64,000 bases of DNA from Hoeflea sp. YIM 152468. GTDB lineage: Bacteria > Pseudomonadota > Alphaproteobacteria > Rhizobiales > Rhizobiaceae. A program made the position numbers and the translations under genes. A model generated the notes under the pieces. It made no database searches, was not told the origin of the DNA, and saw only the letters and a list, made by a program, of their open reading frames with translations. Every line of letters begins with the position of its first letter. Position 1 is the first letter of the stretch. This document shows positions 57,502 through 64,000 of this stretch, in pieces. The DNA lies in the NCBI RefSeq assembly GCF_029210485.1, contig NZ_JARGET010000005.1:124001-188000 (forward strand), in the 5' to 3' direction.

Positions 57502-57867
57502 ATGTCCCCGCGCCTGATCATCAACAGCACCTTGCCTGTGGCTGCGGCCATTGCGGGCTTCATGGCCGTAAGCGGCCCGGCGCAGGCCATCAGCCGCATT
57601 GAGACGACTGAGACCGATTGCAGCGCCATCCGCAGTGCCCTGATAAACGAGGGTGCCGCCATCCTGCGGTACACTTCGAAAAGGGGCCTGCCGATCTATG
57701 ATCGCTATGTCAGCTCATCGCTGATGTGCCAAAGCCCGTCGGTCGGCGTGTGGGCCAGCGTTCCGGCGCGCGACACCAACAGCTGCCGGGTGATCGCCTG
57801 CGACGCCAATGCCAGCGATGATGATGACCTGACCCGGTTCCGGCCACTGCTGCGGCTGACACCCTGA
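57502..57867 (+). CDS. Small secreted protein of unknown function
   Basis: A 121-residue protein with a clear signal peptide (LPVAAAIAGFMAVSGPAQA/ISR) and four cysteines in the mature part (TDCSAI, SLMCQSP, SCRVIAC), probably paired in the periplasm. The segment ILRYTSKRGLPIYDRYVSS is the most family-like, and I cannot name the family. A strong ribosome site (AGGAGGAA) precedes ATG 57502. It stands alone. Confidence 0.75.
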   Translation: MSPRLIINSTLPVAAAIAGFMAVSGPAQAISRIETTETDCSAIRSALINEGAAILRYTSKRGLPIYDRYVSSSLMCQSPSVGVWASVPARDTNSCRVIACDANASDDDDLTRFRPLLRLTP

Positions 57868-57877
57868 GCTTATGCGC

Positions 57878-58312
57878 TTACGCCGGCAAGGTCATATGCC
57901 CGTCTTCACTCAGCGCCATGAAGGGGTTGTGCGCCAGTTCCCACAGATGGCCGTCTGGATCGGCGAAATAACCGGAATAGCCGCCCCAGAACACCTCATG
58001 CGGCTTTTTCACCGGCCTGGCGCCACATGCGACCGCGAAATTCCAGGCGGCGTCGACCTCCTCACGCGAGCCCAGATTGTGCGCCAGTGCCATGCCTTCA
58101 AAAGGCTGGGCTGCGGTCGGCTCCAGGCCTGCATCGGCGGCCAGCGCGTCACGGCCGAACAGGCCCAGCACCGTGCCATTCATGTGAAAGAAGGTGACGC
58201 TGTCATTGGACGCCGAGGACCGTTTGAAGCCGAGCTTTTGATAAAATCCGGTCGAAGCGGCGACATCGGCAACGCCGAGCGTGATCATGGTGATGCGCGG
58301 TGACAGGGTCAT
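57878..58312 (-). CDS. VOC-family (glyoxalase/bleomycin-resistance fold) protein
   Basis: A 144-residue VOC-fold protein. It begins LSPRITMITLGVADVAASTGFY and has the second half GYSGYFADPDGHLWELAHNP, with the end-of-fold Glu and His that bind metal in active members. The substrate is not known; a dioxygenase or glyoxalase-like role is possible. Its stop lies 11 nt from the convergent secreted-protein gene. Confidence 0.88.
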   Translation of the reverse strand: MTLSPRITMITLGVADVAASTGFYQKLGFKRSSASNDSVTFFHMNGTVLGLFGRDALAADAGLEPTAAQPFEGMALAHNLGSREEVDAAWNFAVACGARPVKKPHEVFWGGYSGYFADPDGHLWELAHNPFMALSEDGHMTLPA

Positions 58313-58379
58313 GATTACGTCCTCACGGAGAGTGTGCCGCGGCGCCCGGGATCGGGCCGGTCCGCATGTTCGATGCCGG

Positions 58380-59204
58380 TTACTCCCCGGTCCATTCCGG
58401 CGTTCGCTTGGCGATGAAAGCGTTGATGCCCTCTTCGGCGTCGCGGGCCAGCATGTTCTCCACCATCACCTGCGCCGTGTAGTCATAGGCGTCGCCCAGT
58501 GACATATCCGCCTGCCGGTAAAACGCCTCCTTGCCGATTTTCACCGTCAAAGGTGACTTGGAGGCAATGACTTCGGCGTATTTCATCACAACCTGATTGA
58601 GATACTGGCGCGGCATGATGCGGTTGATCAGGCCGAATTCGCGCGCTGTCGAGGCGTCGATGGTCTCGCCGGTGAGCAGCATTTCCATCGCCTGCTTGCG
58701 GTGCACGTTGCGGCTCAGCGCCACCATCGGGGTGGAGCAGAACAGCCCGATATTCACACCGGGGGTACAGAAGGCGGAGGTGTCGGTGCACATCGCCAGA
58801 TCGCAGGAGGCGACAAGCTGGCAGCCGGCAGCGGTGGCCAGCCCATCGACCTCGGCAATCACCGGCACCGGCAGATGGACAATGGCCTGCATCAGATCGG
58901 CGCAGAGCTTCATGGTGCGGGCAAAGAACGCCCTGCCCTGATCCTCATCGGCGCGGTGCAGGGTCAGCTCCTTGAGGTCGTGACCGGCGGAAAAAAGCCT
59001 GCCCGGTGTCGCCGAGGCGATGATCACCACGCGGATCGATGCGTCCTGGCGGGCGGCGTCAAGCTGGTCCTTCAGCGCCTGCATCAAGCCCAGTGAGAGC
59101 GCATTTGCCGGGGGATTGTTCATCTCCAGCCGCAGCACACCGTTGTGGACTTCGGTGTTGACCAGGCCCGAGGACGCATTCTTGTTCAGCTCGACGACAT
59201 TCAT
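58380..59204 (-). CDS. Enoyl-CoA hydratase/isomerase family protein
   Basis: A 274-residue crotonase-fold protein. It has the oxyanion-hole segments SATPGRLFSAGHDLKEL and VDGLATAAGCQLVASCDLAM, and the ends TSAFCTPGVNIGLFCSTPMV. The first catalytic Glu of classical hydratases is not evident (ATAAGCQL in place of GxAxGGGxE), so the exact reaction is uncertain. AAAGGG lies 7 nt before ATG 59204; the upstream in-frame extension is not protein-like. It is divergent from the thioesterase gene, a pairing found in other rhizobia. Confidence 0.88.
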   Translation of the reverse strand: MNVVELNKNASSGLVNTEVHNGVLRLEMNNPPANALSLGLMQALKDQLDAARQDASIRVVIIASATPGRLFSAGHDLKELTLHRADEDQGRAFFARTMKLCADLMQAIVHLPVPVIAEVDGLATAAGCQLVASCDLAMCTDTSAFCTPGVNIGLFCSTPMVALSRNVHRKQAMEMLLTGETIDASTAREFGLINRIMPRQYLNQVVMKYAEVIASKSPLTVKIGKEAFYRQADMSLGDAYDYTAQVMVENMLARDAEEGINAFIAKRTPEWTGE

Positions 59205-59422
59205 GGAAAAACCCTTTCGCCTTTCGCACCCGAGTTTAGCGCGGAGTGCAAGTTTCGGAAAGCCACGGCGTTGACCAGAGGCTTGCTTTCCGCAACGGTG
59301 CCGGGACACAGAGTCCGGCAAGGAAACAACAGCGATGGCGAATATGCGAGCAGAACAGTGTAGCCGACATGCCCCCACACCCGGTCACTCATAACTTTCT
59401 TCATTCGACAGGAACAGAAACC

Positions 59423-59860
59423 ATGGCTGCACCGGCCTCTCCCGTGATGTCCGCCCCAGAAGTGTCCGCCTATCTCGACGAAGTCTTTCCCCAGATCAAG
59501 ACCAACGGACACAACATATCGGTGCTTGATGTGGCTCCGGGCAGTGCCCGTGTCCGGCTCGATGCGGATGAAAGGCATCTGAGGCCCGGCGGCACGGTCA
59601 GCGGGCCGACCCTGTTCACGCTGGCCGACCTGGCGGCCTATGCCGTGATCCTGGCCCATATCGGTCGCGTCGCACTTGCGGTGACCACCAATCTGAACAT
59701 CAATTTCCTGATGAAGCCCGAATCCGGGCCGCTCGACGCCACGGCGAAAATCCTCAAACTGGGCAAACGTCTGGTGGTCACCGACATTGCCATTTGCGAT
59801 TCCGGCGGCGAATTGGTGGCCCACGCCACGGCCACCTATTCGGTTCCGCCGCAAAAATAG
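59423..59860 (+). CDS. PaaI-family hotdog-fold thioesterase
   Basis: A 145-residue acyl-CoA thioesterase of the hotdog fold. The core DERHLRPGGTVSGPTLFTLAD (the usual HxxxHGG variant), LAVTTNLNINFLMKPESG and VAHATATYSVPP are as in PaaI-like proteins. ATG at 59423 has GGAA nearby; upstream in-frame starts lack homology. It is divergent from the enoyl-CoA hydratase gene, which suggests a shared role in CoA-thioester turnover. Confidence 0.88.
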   Translation: MAAPASPVMSAPEVSAYLDEVFPQIKTNGHNISVLDVAPGSARVRLDADERHLRPGGTVSGPTLFTLADLAAYAVILAHIGRVALAVTTNLNINFLMKPESGPLDATAKILKLGKRLVVTDIAICDSGGELVAHATATYSVPPQK

Positions 59861-59861
59861 A

Positions 59862-59877
59862 CGGTATCATGATACCG
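59862..59877. promoter_or_regulatory. Perfect 16-bp palindrome between thioesterase gene and rplM
   Basis: CGGTATCATGATACCG is its own complement over all 16 bases and starts right after the thioesterase stop. The form fits a dimeric repressor operator. No T tract follows, so it is not a terminator. Confidence 0.5.
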
Positions 59878-59934
59878 CATTCTTAACTATATGTTTTTCC
59901 ACGCCTATTTTAGACTTCGCTCGAATCTGGCCGC

Positions 59935-59963
59935 TTGACGCGACATAGGGCCTCGCCTATAAG
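59935..59963 (+). promoter_or_regulatory. Housekeeping promoter of rplM-rpsI
   Basis: TTGACG (59935-59940), 17-bp spacer, TATAAG (59958-59963), 140 bp before the rplM start; this leaves a leader long enough for autoregulation by L13. Confidence 0.75.
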
Positions 59964-60103
59964 CACCCAGCACCGGGGTTTTGGGATTCCGGCGCCCGTT
60001 GGTTCAGACCTGATGCGCTGCAAACGGCTCGTCCAACACAAGCAACAAGAAACGTCCGGCTTCTGGCCCAGCCACTCCGGATCCTGAATGAAAAGAGAAC
60101 TCC

Positions 60104-60568
60104 ATGAAAACCTTCTCGCAGAAGCCTGCAGAGGTGGACAAGAAGTGGATCATCATCGACGCCGAAGGTCTCGTCGTCGGTCGTCTGGCCACTGTCATTG
60201 CCACCATCCTGCGCGGAAAGCACAAAGCCACCTACACCCCTCACGTTGACGACGGCGACAATGTCATCGTCATCAATGCGGAAAAGGCAGTGCTGACCGG
60301 CAACAAATTTGCCGACAAGAAATATTACTGGCACACCGGCTATCCCGGCGGCATCAAGGAGCGCACCGCGCGCCAGATTTTCGAAGGCCGCTTTCCCGAG
60401 CGGATCGTTGAAAAGGCTGTCGAGCGCATGGTTCCCCGCGGGCCGCTTGGTCGTCGCCAGATGAAGAACCTGCGCGTTTATGCCGGTTCCGATCATCCGC
60501 ACGAAGCGCAGCAGCCGACCGTTCTTGACGTCGCCTCGCTCAACAGCAAGAACAAAAGGAGCGCCTGA
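60104..60568 (+). CDS. rplM: 50S ribosomal protein L13
   Basis: A 154-residue large-subunit protein: [59 protein letters not shown] and [21 protein letters not shown] are all the family's conserved blocks. AAAGAGA precedes the ATG. rpsI follows after two bases and a strong promoter lies upstream, so the two are a simple operon. Confidence 0.98.
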   Translation: MKTFSQKPAEVDKKWIIIDAEGLVVGRLATVIATILRGKHKATYTPHVDDGDNVIVINAEKAVLTGNKFADKKYYWHTGYPGGIKERTARQIFEGRFPERIVEKAVERMVPRGPLGRRQMKNLRVYAGSDHPHEAQQPTVLDVASLNSKNKRSA

Positions 60569-60570
60569 TC

Positions 60571-61056
60571 ATGGCTGAACTCAATTCGCTTGAGGAACTC
60601 GGCGCATCGGCCGCCGCGACCGAAACCGCAGAGCCGGCCGCACCGGTTCACGTCCGCAAGGTCGACGACCTTGGCCGGTCCTATGCCACAGGCAAGCGCA
60701 AGAACGCGATTGCCCGCGTCTGGATCAAGCCAGGCACCGGCAAGATCACCGTCAACGGCCGTGATTTCGTCACCTACTTCGCCCGTCCGGTGCTGCAGAT
60801 GGTTGTTCAGCAGCCTGTCGTCGCGGCGGCCCGTGAAGGCCAGTTCGACGTCGTCTGCACCGTCACCGGTGGCGGCCTTTCCGGCCAGGCCGGTGCCGTT
60901 CGTCACGGCATTTCCAAGGCGCTGACCTACTTCGAGCCGGGCCTGCGTCCGGTGCTGAAGAAGGGTGGCTTCCTGACCCGCGACAGCCGCGTGGTCGAAC
61001 GCAAGAAATACGGCAAGGCCAAGGCCCGCCGGTCGTTCCAGTTCTCCAAGCGTTAA
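60571..61056 (+). CDS. rpsI: 30S ribosomal protein S9
   Basis: A 161-residue small-subunit protein with an extra acidic N-terminal extension of about 30 residues ([19 protein letters not shown]), normal in rhizobia. The conserved part is [21 protein letters not shown] (near 36-56), [19 protein letters not shown] and the basic end [17 protein letters not shown], which reaches the ribosomal P site. Confidence 0.98.
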   Translation: MAELNSLEELGASAAATETAEPAAPVHVRKVDDLGRSYATGKRKNAIARVWIKPGTGKITVNGRDFVTYFARPVLQMVVQQPVVAAAREGQFDVVCTVTGGGLSGQAGAVRHGISKALTYFEPGLRPVLKKGGFLTRDSRVVERKKYGKAKARRSFQFSKR

Positions 61057-61086
61057 TTCGCCTGGACGATATGGTGACTGCAATCT

Positions 61087-61113
61087 GGACGGGGCTTCGG
61101 CTCCGTCCTTTTT
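61087..61113 (+). terminator. Rho-independent terminator of rplM-rpsI
   Basis: A 9-bp stem (61087-61095 with 61100-61108, one G-T pair) on a TTCG tetraloop, followed by five T. Confidence 0.9.
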
Positions 61114-61237
61114 GTATGCCCCCGAGGCTTGGCTGGACCTGCTCTTGCGTCCGCTCCCATCGACACACATGCGCGACCAAACGATGGGGAAGTATCCATC
61201 GACTGAGCAAGCGCTGCAGACTGGCCGTCCGGCGAAA

Positions 61238-62347
61238 TTATTCAGCCGGCTCCGTAGCCCGCCCACCCGGCTCGGCATCAGCCTTCGGCTTCGCAGCCGA
61301 TTGGCGTGTGAATACCCCCAGGGTCCAGCGGGACAGGGGTCGCTCGACAATCGTGTAGAAGGCGGCGGCCACGGCGAAGGCCAGCACCGTCATGATCAGG
61401 TAATGGACCGGCCACGGCACTTCGATTGCGGTGAGCATGGAGATGCCATGCTTGATGTAGAACGTGACCACAAAGACATGGGTCAGGTACAGCGCATAGG
61501 ACCAGTCGCCCAGCCGTGCCAGAAACGCGCTTTTGAAATCGAAAGCCCCGAGCCCGCCATACAGCACTGCGGCGGCCGGCACGCCCCAATAAAACGCCCG
61601 CCATTCCGCCAGCGGTCTTTCCCACTGCCACAGCAGCAGGGCAAGGCCGGTCACCAGCAGGGCCGCAGGCAGGAGGCCCGGGGCATCGGCACGCGTTCTG
61701 GTCCAGGCATGAAATATCAAGACACCAAACACAAATTCGACCAGGATGGGATTGGTGTAAAAAGCCATGCTGAGGTTGGAAGGATCGAAAACAAGGCCGG
61801 CCGCAACCAGGACCATGATCGCAGCGGATGCCCCGATCAACCGGCGATCGGAGAACAACCCCGCAGTCAAAGCCACGATGGCGTAGAAGAAAACTTCATA
61901 ATTCAGCGTCCAGCCGACCACCAGAAGAGGGCCCGTAACTCCTCCGTTCTGCTCCAGGGCGACGAAGGATAGCGACGTGACGAGACTGTAGGGGTCTGCG
62001 ACGGTGGAATGGAACAGGCTCGGCATTTGCCACGCCAGCACAAACACCAGAAACGTGATGACCCAATAGGCCGGAGCCACCCGTGCCAGGCGCCTGATCC
62101 AGAATTCTCGGCCATCGAACACTCCGGGGCGCGCCACAATCATCGCCATGATAAACCCGGAGATGACAAAGAACAGATCGACGCCGGCCGCGCCAACATG
62201 ATCGATCCGCTCCGGATCAAGTCCCCAGGCCTTCTGAGACACGACCGAGACATGATAAAAGACCACGGCCAAAGCCGCGGCTGCGCGCAAATATTGCACC
62301 GAATACAAAGGTTCTGGCGAGGTGACTGAAGAACCGGCTGCGCTCAT
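61238..62347 (-). CDS. Acyltransferase 3 family membrane protein
   Basis: A 369-residue inner-membrane protein with about ten hydrophobic segments. It has the acyltransferase-3 start YSVQYLRAAAALAVVFYHV (catalytic His) and GAAGVDLFFVISGFIMA, then FWIRRLARVAPAYW and the end YLTHVFVVTF. Such enzymes O-acylate surface polysaccharides or lipids; the target here is unknown. ATG at 62347 gives the usual N-terminus. It sits between rpsI and the agmatinase-family gene, an insertion in an otherwise conserved block. Confidence 0.9.
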   Translation of the reverse strand: MSAAGSSVTSPEPLYSVQYLRAAAALAVVFYHVSVVSQKAWGLDPERIDHVGAAGVDLFFVISGFIMAMIVARPGVFDGREFWIRRLARVAPAYWVITFLVFVLAWQMPSLFHSTVADPYSLVTSLSFVALEQNGGVTGPLLVVGWTLNYEVFFYAIVALTAGLFSDRRLIGASAAIMVLVAAGLVFDPSNLSMAFYTNPILVEFVFGVLIFHAWTRTRADAPGLLPAALLVTGLALLLWQWERPLAEWRAFYWGVPAAAVLYGGLGAFDFKSAFLARLGDWSYALYLTHVFVVTFYIKHGISMLTAIEVPWPVHYLIMTVLAFAVAAAFYTIVERPLSRWTLGVFTRQSAAKPKADAEPGGRATEPAE

Positions 62348-62631
62348 GCTCAATTCCGTCTCTTGGCTCTCAAATGATCCTGCAAGGACAAATATAGACC
62401 AGGAACTCTTCTCAAACCCTAAAGCAGCCATTTCCCAAGACAGGGCCTGGTTTTTCCGCATCTCGAATGCCTTCCCACGGGAGGTCCTGATTTTCGACAG
62501 CGCTCGAAATGCCTGGGGCTGTCACGGCTCGCCCGGCGCTGGGACAGCCAAAGCTATTGCCAACGGCTTTATCACGCCGGGTGAATGGGTTAGACAGGAT
62601 TGGCCTTCAACCTCGTCTCCGGAACCAGATC

Positions 62632-63582
62632 ATGGCCAGCAAATCCATCGACCACGCCTTCACCGCCACCTCGCTGAAATCCGCGGCCAGCGATCCGACC
62701 TATGCCGGTGCGTTGTCGTTCATGCGCCGCAAATACACCAAGTCGCTGGAGGGGGCGGATGCGGTGGTCTGGGGCATTCCGTTCGACGCCGCTGTGTCCA
62801 ACCGGCCTGGCGCACGGTTTGGTCCGCAGGCAATCCGGCGCGCCTCGGCGATTTTCGACAATGATCCGCAATATCCGTTTGATCGGGATCTGTTCGACAG
62901 CATGGCGGTGATCGATTATGGCGACTGTCTGCTTGACTATGGCAACCATCAGGAAACGCCGGCAACAATCGAACGTGAAGCTGCCGCGATCATCGCCTCC
63001 GGCGCATTCCTGATGAGCATGGGTGGCGATCATTTCGTCACCTGGCCGCTGCTCAAGGCGCATGCGGCCAAATACGGACCGCTGGCTCTTGTGCAATTCG
63101 ACGCCCATCAGGACACCTGGGATGATGATGGCAAGCGGATCGATCACGGCTCTTTCGTCGGCCGTGCGGTGCGCGACGGGGTGATCGACCCGACCCGCTC
63201 GATCCAGGTCGGAATCCGCACCCATGCACCGGAGGATTGCGGCATCCGCATCGTCTACGGGCACGAGGTCGAGGACATGACCGCCGCGCAGATCGCCAGC
63301 ACCATTCTCGAGCATGTCGGCAACAGCGCCTGTTACCTTACGTTCGACATTGATTGCCTCGACCCGGCTTTCGCGCCGGGAACCGGGACGCCGGTGGCGG
63401 GCGGCCCGTCGAGCGCCAAAATGCTGTCGGTGCTGCAGAAGCTCGGAGGGCTTGATATGAAGGGCGCCGATATAGTAGAAGTTGCCCCAGCCTATGATCA
63501 CGCGGACATCACCGCGATAGCCGGAGCCTCTGTGGCCATGCATTATTTCGGACTTCTTGCGGAACGCCGCTTGCGACGATAA
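62632..63582 (+). CDS. speB: Agmatinase/ureohydrolase-family enzyme
   Basis: A 316-residue arginase-fold Mn2+ hydrolase. The metal motifs are all present: SMGGDHFVTW, VQFDAHQDTWDDD and LTFDIDCLDPAFAPGTGTP. It probably splits agmatine or a related guanidino compound to urea and an amine; the exact substrate is not settled by sequence. ATG at 62632 gives the family start MASKSIDHAFT. It precedes argC after 88 bp, an order known from other rhizobia. Confidence 0.92.
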   Translation: MASKSIDHAFTATSLKSAASDPTYAGALSFMRRKYTKSLEGADAVVWGIPFDAAVSNRPGARFGPQAIRRASAIFDNDPQYPFDRDLFDSMAVIDYGDCLLDYGNHQETPATIEREAAAIIASGAFLMSMGGDHFVTWPLLKAHAAKYGPLALVQFDAHQDTWDDDGKRIDHGSFVGRAVRDGVIDPTRSIQVGIRTHAPEDCGIRIVYGHEVEDMTAAQIASTILEHVGNSACYLTFDIDCLDPAFAPGTGTPVAGGPSSAKMLSVLQKLGGLDMKGADIVEVAPAYDHADITAIAGASVAMHYFGLLAERRLRR

Positions 63583-63670
63583 AAGCTCGCGAGCCGCATG
63601 AGCCGTTTCGGTGATTGAACCCGAAGCGCTGCGCTAGTCCCTGAAATTTTTGCATGAACGGAGAAGCCCA

Positions 63671-64000
63671 ATGGCTCCCAAGATTTTCATTGATGGTGAA
63701 CACGGTACAACAGGCCTGCAGATCGTGACGCGGCTGCAGGACCGGACAGACATCGATCTGATGTCGATGCCGGCCGAGCATCGGCGCGATGCTGACGTGC
63801 GGACCAGGTTTCTGCGCGAAGCCGACATCGCCATTCTATGCCTGCCTGACGACGCCGCGCGCGAAGCGGTGGCGCTGGCGGCAGATGCCGGAACCCGGTT
63901 CATCGACGCCTCCACAGCCCACCGGTCTCACCCGGACTGGGTTTTCGGCTTTGCCGAACTGAACAGAGAGCAGAGCGCCCGAATCGCGGACGCGCAGTTC
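63671..64000 (+). CDS. argC: N-acetyl-gamma-glutamyl-phosphate reductase (3' truncated by window edge)
   Basis: The first 110 codons of an open frame that leaves the window. MAPKIFIDGEHGTTGLQI (nucleotide-binding loop), the segment IDLMSMPAEHRRDADVR, LCLPDDAAREAV and FIDASTAHRSHPDWVFGF match the short (type 2) ArgC of alphaproteobacteria, which reduces N-acetyl-glutamyl-phosphate in arginine synthesis. The catalytic Cys lies beyond the edge. Confidence 0.93.
   Translation, partial: MAPKIFIDGEHGTTGLQIVTRLQDRTDIDLMSMPAEHRRDADVRTRFLREADIAILCLPDDAAREAVALAADAGTRFIDASTAHRSHPDWVFGFAELNREQSARIADAQF

Overview
The window is chromosomal core DNA from an alphaproteobacterium of the order Hyphomicrobiales/Rhizobiales, probably a Hoeflea-like or related rhizobial lineage (the genus is only inferred). 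The base composition is uniformly GC-rich. The gene blocks follow the usual rhizobial order: accB-accC-aat, pyrB-pyrC-plsY-dprA-topA-rnr, divK-pleD, clpP-clpX-lon-hupB and rplM-rpsI-speB-argC. Regulatory sequences fit the clade: LexA boxes of the GTTC-N7-GTTC type, a full CtrA box (TTAA-N7-TTAA) and RpoH-like promoters before lon and clpP. I found no tRNA, rRNA, insertion sequence, prophage or CRISPR array.

Layout. Bases 1-437 are the end of RNase E. Bases 601-9250 hold an aminotransferase, a secreted M48 metalloprotease, a DsbA-like oxidoreductase, the biotin-carboxylase pair of acetyl-CoA carboxylase, Aat and a long proline/alanine/glutamate-rich OmpA-family envelope protein. Bases 9324-19303 are mostly minus strand: DUF2155, a complex I NDUFA12-type subunit, several GNAT acetyltransferases, GatB, GatA and GatC, and a metal-dependent hydrolase, with RuvX on plus. 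Bases 19444-34618 carry an AEC transporter, an AidB-like acyl-CoA dehydrogenase, the pyrimidine genes (with a dihydroorotase homologue that has lost its metal ligands), PlsY, DprA, topoisomerase I, RNase R, DUF983, a Nudix hydrolase, an MFS transporter and L33.

Bases 35163-49596 are a cell-cycle, replication and proteolysis region: divK-pleD, dinB converging on dnaE, HU, Lon, ClpX and ClpP. Two LexA boxes flank the dinB/dnaE pair. The outer one, at 43662-43676, sits inside a well-formed promoter for a 28-codon ORF (43537-43623, minus) that encodes a single hydrophobic helix. This is the most interesting item in the window: a candidate SOS-induced membrane microprotein, similar in design to the Caulobacter division inhibitor SidA.

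Bases 50210-59860 are more accessory: a secreted protein made of two repeats behind a CtrA box, an orphan cytochrome P450, a cupin, several small secreted or membrane proteins of unknown function, O-acetylhomoserine sulfhydrylase, a frameshifted membrane-protein gene, a CoA-binding protein, a VOC protein, an enoyl-CoA hydratase and a thioesterase. The window ends with rplM-rpsI, an acyltransferase, an agmatinase-family gene and the start of argC.
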